The notes below the pieces were generated by a model, which saw only the letters and a list, made by a program, of their open reading frames with translations, ran no database searches and had not been told where the DNA came from. Positions 25,508-36,883 of a DNA stretch of 64,000 nt are shown in pieces. The DNA is from Fragosphaeria purpurea (Eukaryota; Ascomycota; Sordariomycetes; Ophiostomatales; Ophiostomataceae): positions 4,216,001 through 4,280,000 of the forward strand of contig PCDL01000001.1 in NCBI GenBank assembly GCA_002778095.1, written 5' to 3'. Each line of letters opens with the position of its first letter. Within the stretch, counting starts at the first letter, position 1. The position numbers were made by a program, and so were the translations under genes.

Positions 25508-27400
25508 TCACAGCATACCAGATCCCTTGTGACCCCGTATCCGGCCGTGCCGCACGGCTCCCACCGTGACCCCTTCCTCGCCAGTCAACCACCCGGGCAT
25601 CCTCTCGCCGTCAATGACACCTGCCTCCACCAATTGCCGTATGCCTGCAAAAACGTGCGGGCCGTGAAAAGTAAACGCCACGCGTGGGCACCACGCGGGT
25701 TCTTCTGCCTCGCCGTCTTCGTTTCCTTCTTCGTCGTTGTTTGCTGCGTCGTCGTCTTCTTCCTCGTCGGCTTCCCGTGCCAAGGCCGCATGGATCTGGC
25801 TATGGCGCCCCCCTCTAGACCGCCTCCGGTCCGCCAGCGCCGAATGATCTAACTCGTCTTCGTCATCGTCCGCCTCCTCACCGGCAGGTCGGCCCACACC
25901 AGCCGGATAGAGAAACGGGTCCTGCATCACAACGTCCACGCGCTCTACACCACGGCCATCGCCTATGAGAGCGGAGGGGCCAAACCGCGCCGCCGCGACC
26001 TGTTTTCGCCGCTTGGCTTCGCGTGCCGCACGCGCCGCTTCCGGCGACGCGGCCCTCCTTTTGTTGGTTGTGGCGGCTGTTGTTCCGTAGAGGGTGTTTT
26101 CCTTGTCGCTGGCCGCGTCGGGGGCCGTTGCCCTTGCCGCTAGTGGTAGAAGCGTGCTCAGCGGCGACTCTATCGTTTTCTCGTCCGCGTAGATGCTCCA
26201 TCCGCCGCCGGCCGTGTTCGTCCGCCCCGCGCCACGCCGGTGGAGCAGCTCGGCCAAGTTGCGCGTAGCCAAGTTGGTCGGCTGCAGCGCATAGCGCGCC
26301 CTAGGGCGCGACAGCGCTTTCGGAATGGCCTCCACCACGAGACTGCGTAGACTTCGCGCCTCGCCTCGGCCGCCGTTGCCGCTGCTGGCGGCAGGCGGTT
26401 GGGGTGGCGGCGGCGGCACCGGATTGGCAACAGCGGTGGCTGCCGACGGCGACGACGACGACAAAGCGGCAGGACCAGCCGCAGACGGCCCGCTGCTGTT
26501 GGTGGCGGCCACCACTTGGGCGCTCGATAAGAACACGTAGGGCGCTGCGTCGGGAAAGGCCACGTAGATAGTACGAGCCGCCTCGATGGTGGCGAAGCCC
26601 GTGGCTGCGGCGCCGTCGACGGACGCCGTGGCCCGTGCCGTGTTGTAGGGGGAATCAAGCACAAAAATGCGCAGCAGCAGCAGCGGCAGGTGCTTGTGTC
26701 GGTCAAATTGGTAGTGGACTTTGACGTCGGGCAGGATCTGCGCCTGCAGGTTGCGCAGAAACGATGACGGGTGGAACCGCGGCACGGCCAGGGCGGCCCG
26801 GTCCACCACGGCCGACACGGCGGCGTCGCTGTCATCACTCCCGTTTCCGTTTCCGTTGTCCTTGCTCTGCTCGGGTTTCAAGGGCACGACCCGAAATGCC
26901 GTCCATTTCTGGCTCGTCGGGTGGTCGTATAAGTACTGGAGATCGGCCATGGCCAGCTGGTACAGGCTGATGCCGTGTCGCCAGTCGCCCTCGAGAACGC
27001 GGTCGAGCACCTCGCGCTTGGAGCCTTTGCGCGCCTGCAGGGCGGTGTAGTGGTCCTGCAGCTCTTCCAGCGATGATGCCGGGGGGTAAAAGTCGCCGTC
27101 ATCGTCGTCCCCTTCCTCCTCCTCATCATCATCTTCTTCTTCTTCTTCTTCTTCTGCTACTGCTGCTTCTCCTTCACCGTTGTCGTCGTCCCGTTGCCTT
27201 CTCCTCCTCCTTCTTCGCCTCCGCTGCCTCAAGTATGGGGCGGTCAACGCCTGGTTGCCTTCGTCGAGCCAATCCAGCGCCAATGACAACAGTGATGGGC
27301 GCGACAGGCGGCTTAATACACGTGCAACAGCGGCGCTGGAGGGTTCGATGCGCAGCGACGAAGGCAGCCGGGAGGCGACCGGGATCGAGAGCGGGGCCAT
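25508..27400 (-). CDS. chl4: Inner kinetochore protein Chl4/Mis15 (CENP-N family)
   Basis: One uninterrupted frame of 630 residues. The N-terminus has the family pattern: two short helical segments (VARVLSRLSRPSLLSLALDW), then DVLEGDWRHGISLYQLAMAD-like sequence and an FRVVPL strand. The middle has FHPSSFLRNLQAQILPDVK and RHKHLPLLLLRIFVLDSPY. Further on come a conserved TIYVAFPDAAPYVF strand and a C-terminal segment around FTFHGPHVFAGIRQLVEAG. By family knowledge this is a CCAN subunit that binds centromeric CENP-A chromatin with its CENP-L/Iml3 partner. Unusual: residues 58-70 are almost all arginine and 71-103 almost all Asp/Glu, a sharp charge block splitting the first domain. Several Ala/Pro/Ser low-complexity inserts make it longer than yeast Chl4 (about 460). 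The assignment rests on motif recognition and should be checked by profile search. Confidence 0.8.
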   Translation of the reverse strand: MAPLSIPVASRLPSSLRIEPSSAAVARVLSRLSRPSLLSLALDWLDEGNQALTAPYLRQRRRRRRRRRQRDDDNGEGEAAVAEEEEEEEDDDEEEEGDDDDGDFYPPASSLEELQDHYTALQARKGSKREVLDRVLEGDWRHGISLYQLAMADLQYLYDHPTSQKWTAFRVVPLKPEQSKDNGNGNGSDDSDAAVSAVVDRAALAVPRFHPSSFLRNLQAQILPDVKVHYQFDRHKHLPLLLLRIFVLDSPYNTARATASVDGAAATGFATIEAARTIYVAFPDAAPYVFLSSAQVVAATNSSGPSAAGPAALSSSSPSAATAVANPVPPPPPQPPAASSGNGGRGEARSLRSLVVEAIPKALSRPRARYALQPTNLATRNLAELLHRRGAGRTNTAGGGWSIYADEKTIESPLSTLLPLAARATAPDAASDKENTLYGTTAATTNKRRAASPEAARAAREAKRRKQVAAARFGPSALIGDGRGVERVDVVMQDPFLYPAGVGRPAGEEADDDEDELDHSALADRRRSRGGRHSQIHAALAREADEEEDDDAANNDEEGNEDGEAEEPAWCPRVAFTFHGPHVFAGIRQLVEAGVIDGERMPGWLTGEEGVTVGAVRHGRIRGHKGSGML

Positions 27401-28645
27401 ACCAGGGCTATGGATGCGGCATCGGCCCTACTCTTTTTTTTTTTGTCGTTCGTGTCTGTCAATCAGTCGGTCCGCTGTTTTCATATGCAAAGGTCAAAGT
27501 GCTCGAGTTGCCATCGTGTGTTGTCTATTCACTCAGTGGGGCTTAGTCAACGACGCGGTTTTGTATTTTGGAGACGCGCCTTCGGCCCGGCAGAAAAGTG
27601 GGGTACAAAGTACATGCAAAAGGCGGTGTGGTTTTCATCGCTTAACATCACGATCTGCCCGTCAATCTTAAATCTATCTCCAAACCTCCATGGCGAGAGT
27701 TCCTATTCAATTTCTCCGTTCTCCCCCGGTTTGAAACTGAACAAGGTTTTCCCCGCAACGTCAGCCCGTTACCGGGTCTAAGGATTTCCATCCACGTGGT
27801 TGTGCTTCGTCATTTGGTGGACCACGATGATAAATCAAGATTATCTAGATATGTTCTAACGGCGAGACCGGCACGTCTGTCAGGAAACTTAGTATATTAT
27901 CAGGTATCGACAAAGAACGGTATGTTGTGTTGAATCTTTCGGGAGGCCGAGACCGAAATCAGCGGCTGCTTGTTTAGCCATTTCTAAGGAAGAAGGCTGG
28001 GGTAAAGCAACAATTAGGTAAGTTGAGTCGGCGGGTGGGGCCAGCCCTCGGCAATCTCGTAACTCCGACGCGCCTCTCCGCAAGCCTTTCTTTTGGCGGC
28101 ATCGGAGCCTTGAATTTTCAGTTGGCGATGTTGAGGACAGATGAGTGCGTTGACTCTTCGTGTGACCTTGCAAGTTTTAACAGCAAGCTCCGTCTCGTGC
28201 TTTTCGGTGGATTTCCCCCCCTTCTATGAGTATTCTTTCGGTTCCTGCATGATGCGAGCCCGCCCCGTCCAGCTTGCGTTTTCGTCGACCGACTGTAACC
28301 TCAATCTTTATAATAAGATAGAAGTTTCGATATCAAACATTCTACAGGAGACGACGCTTTGGCCGGCATTTGGGGTCTCACAATAACGTACATACAGCAA
28401 GGGTGCGGCGGCAGTGTTACCCTCCAATCTCCCACAAGCCCAAACGCAATTGACGAAAGCCTCTTCAATCAAGCCAAATAGCATCGCCTTTCAGGGGCAC
28501 CGCCGAGTCGCGTGCCACAGCCTGTCATACCTTTCCTCTTTATATACTTCTCTCCGTCATTCCATAGCTCCGTCTTGTGTTTCATTTCGTCATACCCACG
28601 CGGTCTGTTTTTTTGCCCTCGTTATCTTATCTTCTCTCTCTCGAC
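27401..28645. other. Divergent intergenic region, chl4 / Zn2Cys6 regulator
   Basis: A 1.25-kb region between two divergent start codons. No RNA gene or repeat seen. The 130 bp before 28646 are CT-rich on the plus strand, as is common just upstream of fungal start codons. Confidence 0.5.
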
Positions 28646-31600
28646 ATGGCGCGCCCAGAAACAGCACCATCAGAGCAGTCCAGCAGCGGCCGCTCCACAC
28701 CCGTTCCCGAGCACTCGCCCGGCCAAGACCATGACAGGCGTACGGAGAGCCTCGCTGGCGGTGACGACAGAGGCGACCAGCCACCTAGGAAGCGACAGCG
28801 GGTGCGACTTTCGTGTCTCGAATGCCGCCGAAGAAAGCTTTCGTGCGACCGCGGCTTCCCCTGTGAACGGTGCATCAAGTCCGGCACTCCGGAGCGCTGC
28901 ACCTACGAAACGCGTCCGGGTCTCGCGCCGCCGGCAAAGAATGGCCTGTCGCAGGGCGCGCTCGCCAGCTTCGACGCACGGCTCGCGGCCTTTACCGCCA
29001 GCGCCGGCGTCGGGTCTACACATGGTGGCGGAGGCGGCGGCGGCGGCAGCGGCGGCGGTGGCGGTTCGGAATCCGGCATCATCCCGCCATACCGCCGTGA
29101 CACACATCGGTCTGTGAATGGCTTGTCGTCCATCACCGACGGCGACCGCATGCGGCGCCTGGAGTTTGAGGTAGCGCAGCTCAAGTCGCTGCTGGTCTCG
29201 GCCACAAACGGAGGATCGTCCAACAAGCTCCTGGCGGCGGCGGCTCCGTCCGACGGCAGCACCACCCTGCAGGACGACGACTCTACCCCGGCCAAGACGG
29301 ACGGCGGTCGCGGTGCTCCATCCCCGCCTACCACATTTGTCGAGCACATCTATGGCCCTCGGGGCGCAGCGGCTACGCAAGCCGGTGACGAACTGCGCTT
29401 CTTTCGGGGTAAAGAGTTCAAGACCCGGTATTTTGGGCCACACAATGCCTGCATGGCGTTCAGCGAGGTCAGTCTAGCTTCTAATCTTGCAAGGTTTCAT
29501 TTGCCGCTCATTCCGTCTTCGGCATGTTCTTAAGACAACTAACACCATGCGCTCCGGTTCAGCTCACTGGTCTGTGCCCTTTCATGAAAGAGACGGCCGA
29601 AGAATGGTTGCGGCCGTTACACGTGCACCACCAGAACAGCAAAGATCGTCAAAGGCGGAAGCAGGAGCGAGAGGAACGCTTTGCCCAACCCGATCCAGAA
29701 TTGGAGGCTCTGCTGCCGGATCGCGACGAGATGAACATTCTCGTCAAGATCTACCTGGACCAGTTCGAGCAGGTTCACCGCATCGTGCACATTCCGAGTT
29801 TCCAGCGCGACTACGATGCCTTCTGGGAGCCCGGCCGCCCACGCACGCCCGCATTCACAGTGCTGTTGCTGTCGATGATGTCCATATCGAGCTGCTTGCG
29901 CGGCAATCCGACGGGCAAATTTGTCGGCATGGTCTCGCAGTCGCACCACATGGCCGAGAAGTGGGTCAGCGCTTGCGAGGCGTGGAGTCAGCGCCAGAGC
30001 CAGAAGCACCGCAAGCTCGTACACTACCAGATTGCGTGCCTCACCTACCTGGCCAAGCGCGTCAACACCATGAAGAAGAAGCGGTTCTGGAAGGCGTCGG
30101 GGGCCCTGACCCAAGACGCCGTGTCGGTCGGCCTGCACCGCGAACCGAGCCATATCCACGGGTCCGTGTCCGTGTACAACCAAGAGATGCGCCGGCGCAT
30201 CTGGGCCACCATCCAGGAGTTCGACATGCAGGCGTCCTTTGACCACGGCCTGCCCACGCTGCTGAGCGCCCTGCGGTTCGACGTCCACACGCCGCGCAAC
30301 TTGGCCGACGAGGATTTCGACGAAGACACGACCGAGCTGCCGCCTTCGCGCCCCGTGGAGGAGTACACCTTCTCCTCGTACCAGCATCTCAGCCGCCAGA
30401 GCTTGTCGTTGCGTCTGCAGCTGAGCCGCGTGCTGACCGGCCCGCCCGACGATTTGGACTATGACCAGGTCATCCGCTACACCAACGACATCACGCAGGA
30501 GATCGACGCGCTGCCGTCGTGGGACGTCCGGGCCATCGCCGAGCGAGACGCCGACCGGCGCATCAACGGCAGGGATCCCGCTTGCAAAACCAAGCTGACG
30601 CCGCTGCTGGCGTACACGCTGCTACACATCCAGCTCCGGCAGTACATCATCCCGTTGCACCAGCCGTACCTCAAGCTACGCAAGACCAACTCCAAGTACC
30701 AGTACTCAGAGATTATCTACTACAACGCAGCGCGGGACATGGTGCTGCTGCACGACAAACTGGCTGAGCAGGGCGTGCGGACGCTCAACTTTTTGCGCGA
30801 GGACGCGCTGACGCTGTCGATCAACTTGTGCAGCGTGACCATGCTTCAGTCGCGAGGTGGGTTTTTATTTTTATTTTTTATTTTTTTTAAATTCTGCTTG
30901 TTTTTTTTCTTCTGACTTGTTTAGATTCTACCAACATGATCATGGTGAATTCGCAACACACCAAGAAGCTGCTCGAGAAGTGCTTGGCGATGAAGGAAGA
31001 CCGTGTGCTGCGCTGCGGCAACAACGAGCCGTGGGGCTACTCGATCATGTGTGCGGCGACGGGCCTACTCGAGGCGCACCTGGGCGACAAGACGCCCGAG
31101 GCCGCCAAGGCGGCGTCGGCCGAGCGCTTTGTCAACCTGCACTGCAAGCTGCTCGCCCGGCAAGAACAGCCGCCCGGCACCGCTGCCCAGCAACAACAGC
31201 TGCTGCAGCAACTGCAACTGCAACAGCAGCAAGTGCCGCAGGCCCAGCCGCAGCAACTGCAACCGCACGAGCAGGTGCAGCAGCAAGAAAACCAGCAAGA
31301 GCAAGACGAGCAGCCGCAGCCGCAGCCGCACCGGCATCGGCCAGCTCAGCGACCGGGGCAACAGCCACAGATGCTGAGCCCCGATTGCTGCGCACAGCAA
31401 ACCAAGCTCGGGCCCCTTACCGAAGGGGTCACTGACCTGACCAAGGCAAGTTTCCCGTTCCTCGACAAAGACCCCTGGCTCGCCCTGATACAGTACCAAC
31501 CTGACCCACCTCTTCAGCCAATGACCCCGTTCCTTCCTCTTCCTACCGGAACCGGTCCGTCTCCTGGAACCGGCGCCGGCGTCGTCGTTGGCGCCAATCC

Positions 31601-31869
31601 GTCCGATGTAACAGCGCCGCAGACGGCCTGGTGGATGTCCAACATGGCGAACATGGCCAGCATGGCCAACTCAAGCACGGAGCCAACGGTAGGAGTCGAT
31701 TACTTCGCGCTTCCTCTTGGTTTACGTCTCCTGGACTCCCTCCCCCTCTTCTACTGACAGGTAACAGGTCCCACCGGCTCAACAGCTGATGAACCCAGAC
31801 TTCAACCTAGAGCTCCTTGGGCTGAATCTCGGTGATCTTTGGGGAGATTATTCCTGGGAAGAGATGTGA
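28646..31869 (+). CDS. Zn2Cys6 (fungal binuclear zinc cluster) transcription factor
   Basis: Four exons: 28646-29467, 29563-30856, 30925-31688 and 31768-31869; introns of 95, 68 and 79 nt. Product 993 residues. The zinc cluster has cysteines at 57, 60, 67, 73, 76 and 85 (C-x2-C-x6-C-x5-C-x2-C-x8-C), preceded by a basic PPRKRQRVR patch. A Gly-rich linker and a short helical segment follow. The middle homology region begins around residue 330 (VHRIVHIPSFQRDY) and carries the typical GLHREPS and RRRIWATIQEFD motifs. Towards the C-terminus is a long Gln/Pro-rich stretch and an acidic-aromatic end (LGDLWGDYSWEEM) that looks like an activation segment. The last intron contains two nearby AG sites; the second keeps the frame. 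It binds DNA and regulates transcription; target genes cannot be read from the sequence, and no pathway genes sit beside it. Confidence 0.88.
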
Positions 31870-32779
31870 GACTACTGTCGGCCAGTGAACATATATTTTG
31901 TAATGGTTATATGATGCTTTTCATGTTTTGTATATATTTTCTCGTCTCGGCCGGTTGTCTGTTTTTTTGGATACCCCAAATTGCTTCTGTTTGCACATTG
32001 TTTGTCGCGCCATAGAAGGAAACATGTTTTTTTTTTTTTTTGGATTGTGCATATGATGGATACTTCACGTCTTTTTTTCTCGGTTTCGGTTTCGGTTACG
32101 TTGTTTTTTGTTCTATGAACTCGTTTCCTGCACGTCTCCGGTGTGTCGTATCACCGGCTTCTCACTCATTCTTTTCTTTCCTTGTCTTTGCTTCACTTCA
32201 TCTGCTGATGTCATCGCCGGGCCCGTGTGACTGGTGACTAGCCCTTGTGCTTCGACTGTGTTGGGAAAGTACGACGGCGTGCAACTCGGGATGAAGGAGA
32301 ATCAATACCTTTGGGAAAGTGCGAGACGGACAAAAGAGGCAGGAACGAACGCCATTCAGACAGGCCACGCACGGGGCCCTCTTCCTACCAAAACGGAAGC
32401 CACCAGCCTCGCTTTTCACGTCAGTATTGCGTACCTTCCCGAAAGGCCAATGCTGCCTGTTCATTTGTTGTCCTCTGTACCTTTCAACCGTTTCGCGCGT
32501 TTCCCCCTTGGTCACTGCTCTCTTCCAAGAAAACAAAACAACATCAACACAACTTGTCGTCTGTAATCGTTCACGGTGCCATTTGGCTCTTTCTGACTGT
32601 ACTTTGCCTCATCAACTCTTCAGAGCCTCGCCTCGTTGAAAGTCAAGTTTGTTTCTATTTTTCGTTACTTCTCTTTGAAGTTCACTCTATCCTCCTTTAT
32701 CACGGCTTCATCGATGCGAATACTAAAAAAAGAAAAGGAAAAGAAAAGAAGAAAACAAAATTCATCTTCAGCGAGCTCC
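31870..32779. other. Intergenic, regulator to unknown gene
   Basis: A 910-bp region with no supported feature. It holds the 3' flank of the regulator and the likely promoter and leader of the next gene. The real ATG of that gene may lie at 32819 rather than 32780. Confidence 0.5.
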
Positions 32780-35700
32780 ATGGTTTTCTGCTTTTGTGAA
32801 AAGCCTTCTGCGGCCTCGATGCCGTCCGGCGGCGGGCCACGTCCCCTGCCGGCTTTGCCGCCGCCTGCCCGACTGGTGGACACCCGTGCTCGACAGTCAA
32901 CCATCGGCTCGGCCACGCCGCCACGGTCCCAAATCCCTCAGTCCCGCGTTCTCTCGTCTAGTCCAACGTCTAGCTTTCGTTACCCCGTGCCGAGGATTCC
33001 TGGCTTCGAAAATCTGGTTGACGATGAGACAGACAGCGACGACGAGTTGCTGCTTCACGGTGCTGCTTCACATCCTGGCGCCAATATATCGAGGTCGGCG
33101 ACATCGCCGACTTTGAGCCTACAGCAACAACGGGTCGACGAAGGGAAAGCTGGATCTGCCAGCTCAAGCACCCCCAGTGTTCGACTGGATGGCACCGGGA
33201 ACCCACGCCACGCCACATCCACAGAGGCTGCCCACGGTGGCCCCTCGGAAGCGACAACAACTGACGACAGCGACCTCACTGCGGCTGCCCGCCGTGCCGA
33301 GGTGCGCCGTTTGACACACAAAATGATGCTGGCAGAACTTCGAAAGGACGAAGAGCAGCGTGCGCAGGTGCCTCGCCAGTACAAGAGATCAATCATGTCC
33401 ACCATCAGCGAAGATCCGTCAGACGCTGCAGGACTCTCCGACGGTGGCTTGTTTTGCAACAGCGCCGAGACAGCAAGCGGCCGTGAAGAAAGACACCGCG
33501 CTGAGCCAGCGGTTGCCGGAAGCGGCCAACCGAGCGAGAAGCCCACGTCCAGTGGCGCAAACGCACAAAAGAACATGCCTCGTACGGCAAGACCAATCTC
33601 AGCGTTCATCCCTCTCGCAGGTTTTCTCGGTCTACAGGCCAGTTGCAAGGCAAAGCCTCCTCAGGACATTGGGTTTCCAGGCCGGGTTCGTAGCGCCCGT
33701 CCTTGGATAATCAAGGCTTGGAGGCGCTCCTCGCTCGCGGCAACCGAGCCTCGCCAAGCGGTGATTGAATCTGGGAGTTTGCCACCGCAAGAGCCTGTCT
33801 CTTCAACAGAGTTAGCCAGTGTCAAGAAGGATGAAGTCTCAACAGGCTTAAGAAAAGAAAACGGCGCTGTCTTGGGCACAACCGAGCCCGACACTTCTAA
33901 TGCAAAAGAGGACCAGCAACAGTTGACACCACTTGCTTCTGCTTTACAACCCGAAAACATAGACCCAAACCGCGCCCATGGCCATTCAAAGTCACTCAGC
34001 TCCACCGATACAGACGGCAGCATTCATGAGGCCCGCGAAGCACACGTTGTTGCATTAGGCAGGCCTAGGCTGTCTTCCAATCATGGCCGTAGCGGCGGCA
34101 ACACTGCTTTTGATGATGACTCCGACTTGCCCCATAGTTCAGACAAAAGCCACAACGTCTCATGCCTTCTTCAGGTGGCAGCTGACCATGGTACCAAACA
34201 CGTTCGCGGTCCGTCGCGTGCGTCCGAGGCGTCTCGCATAAGCTCCTTGGTTTTGCCGCCTCCCTTGGTTACCAAAGACTTCGAAGAGAGCAAAGATGCA
34301 CATGTGCTGAGACGTCAAAGCGACGGAAACACAGCGCCGCCTGCAGCACATACGCCTGCAATAGAATATGGGGGCGTTGCCAGCAAAATTCGTCCTCAAA
34401 CTTTGCCGAGTCGCAAAGGCTTCATACAGCTCCAGTTTTCGTCGTTGGGCGGTACGTCATAAGAATTTCCTGCAAACAGACCCAGCCATATACAACTTGA
34501 ATTGTTTGTTGACTTGCAAAATTTACAGGACTCAACCCCATGAGCGGATCGAAAAACTCAAAGGCCAAATCGAGAACATTACCACTCGCCGTAGATGGAG
34601 AAAGCAAGGCCAAATCCGCTTCTTCAGAGAAGATTGGCAATCCCACGCACAAGATAGCGCCAGAAAGCACACCACGTCGGCAGCGCATTTGCAGAACTTC
34701 CCTTGACAGCCACTTCAAGGAGGATATCTGTCCGTCAAACCGCGGCTGTGCGTCGACTGAAGCTTCTTCTGCTTCAAAAGGGCAGAAACATGGCCCACAT
34801 CTCAAAGAGCAGGAGCTTCGTGCTTTCAAAAAATTGCCAAATTTACCACAAGAATCAATATTGCGTTCCCACACTTCCTTGTCAGCTACTGCAAAAATGG
34901 CAGAGGAGAGGCAAAGCCGAATTGAGCAACTTGATGCTAAGGATTCAAAAAACTTGTCTTGCGTCGTCCAGCACCAGCGGCACGCAAGTCCTAGTAATGC
35001 CTATTCGCCAACCAAAAAATATTTGGGCTACGATACGCCTTGCGAAGCCACATCCGAGATACTTCCATTGAGTGACTGTGTATCTCGCAAAGACGCAAAC
35101 GAAACACCAATTGTTTGCGAAGCGGCAAACCCCGGAACAGGCGATGGGACACGACTCTTCAAGGGTCCCTCCATTGACGCCTACCACTTTCCTGAAACTT
35201 GGTGGAGGATTGCCGCAGAGACATCAGAAGCTCAAATCTGTGATACTCCCTTGGGAGACGGGATTACAGAGCAAAATCAAGGCGCCTATTTCGGCGCAAA
35301 TGAGAGCCGATCTGTTTTGCCCGGGAATTGGCTCTCAGATGGGGAAGATAACAGCAACAGAGAGTCAATTCAGCAGACCAAGCCTTTTTATCGGGGCATT
35401 GGAGGTACCTTCAAATATGGCATGAGCAAAATCATCCCCACGAGACGGAGCGTGGCAATTTCTCGTCCGGCCATTTGCATTTCACCTCCTGTGAGTAGTG
35501 GTAGAGGCCATATTACGCACACGGCAAGCAAGGACCCCGAGGGGCATGAAGAGCGGTCGCAGGAAACGTTGTCCCCCGCCGTAAAGGCTGAAGTGATTAG
35601 GTCCCGTCCTGGATCTCAAAGAAGGTCGCTTCTGGAGACCGGTGCAGTAAGGCAGAAAAGCCACAAGCAGGGCGTCAATACAGAGACGCCATCACCAACC

Positions 35701-36279
35701 TTTTCCCGCCAAAGCCAAGACGCCATTGAGGGCATCGAAAGCATATTCGGCGAGCTGGTCAACGTTGGAGAAAATCAAGAACGGACGTTACTTGCACAAA
35801 ACCAGCAATATCAAAAAAAGCACGACAGTGATTTTCAGTCACAAGAGAAATCACCGGCGCCCCTGACGGCTCCATCCACACCTGTCACGCAAGCGTATGC
35901 AAAGATACAGGCATACCTAGCCAAAGAACGTTTTGAAAACCGCGGCGGCGGCATTGACGAACACTTAGCCACCACTCTCGGCGGCTCAACAGCTAGGGGC
36001 GCCAGTCCATTTCAGAATCTCCAGGAGGCTCAAAGCAAGCCAGCCGATGCTTGCTCGATCAAGAGCGACACAACGCCGGTAAAGAGGCCGTTTGACAAGG
36101 CTTCATCACCTTCTAAATACATGACGTGGAATGGACCAACCAAAACACAGCCACCACTAATGGAAAGCACTCTCGAGTTTGGGACCGAGCTGGAGAAGAT
36201 TCTTCGTAGTGGAGGTGAAGAAAGCAACTTATCGGCTTTGACCAGCCAAACGCTCGACCAGAGCCTGAGATACGACTGA
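32780..36279 (+). CDS. Large unrecognised, mostly low-complexity protein
   Basis: Two exons: 32780-34451 and 34529-36279, intron 77 nt (GTACGT...TTTACAG, phase 1). Product 1140 residues from the ATG at 32780, or 1127 from the ATG at 32819, which begins MPSGGGPRPLPALPPPARL. I do not recognise the family and see no catalytic motif, signal peptide or membrane segment. It is rich in Ser, Thr, Pro, Lys and Gln and looks largely disordered. Short segments could be helical: around residues 170-200 (EVRRLTHKMMLAELRKDEEQ), a late piece (SIFGELVNVGENQERTLL), and the extreme C-terminus (LEFGTELEKILRSG). Single long frames across both exons and a clean splice argue that it is a real gene. A scaffold, regulatory or cytoskeleton-associated role would be a guess. 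It is convergent with the MFS gene. Confidence 0.7.
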
Positions 36280-36883
36280 CCGACGGGATGGTATGAATAT
36301 CACAATCAAATTATTGATAGTCGCCTTGGTATCCACCTACCTGTCGTGGAACAGCTACCAGAGGCAGAACACGCGAAAGTACAAGTTATATTGGGCGACT
36401 ACCCTTACTCATTGTTGACTTTCATTCTGCTTTCACGATTACTTGCGCATTTTCTTTGTTTTCTCTTCTGGCGTATTTTGTTTAACTACTAGGATCGTCG
36501 ATGCGGTTATGCTTTCTTTTGTACTGCAACAAATACCAAGGATAACAGTGAAAAGAGAGACAGTATCAACGTCAGCAGGAAATTGATAGAACACTCGTAT
36601 TTGTTTGACGTTAGTCATATCCAGGTGTCTTAAGAAAATTATCCTATCAAACTCTAAATGCTTTTTTACAGAAAAAAGGCAGAGATGCCAAACACGCTTT
36701 TCCTCTTCTCTGCTTCCCATAAGCCTATCTATCTTGGTGTATGTTTTGTATCGAAGCCCTCCGTGCCCATGTTCTATTCGCAAGTTGCTGGCTTTTCGTC
36801 TATTCCAATCTAAAGCAGCCATCTAACTTTATCAAACGTCTTAAACATCTCTACTCACCGTTCTTTCTCGGTATGTACTTTCC
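36280..36883. other. Convergent 3' intergenic region
   Basis: A 604-bp, AT-richer region between the 3' ends of the unknown gene (plus) and the MFS gene (minus). It presumably holds both terminators; nothing specific is recognisable. Confidence 0.5.
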
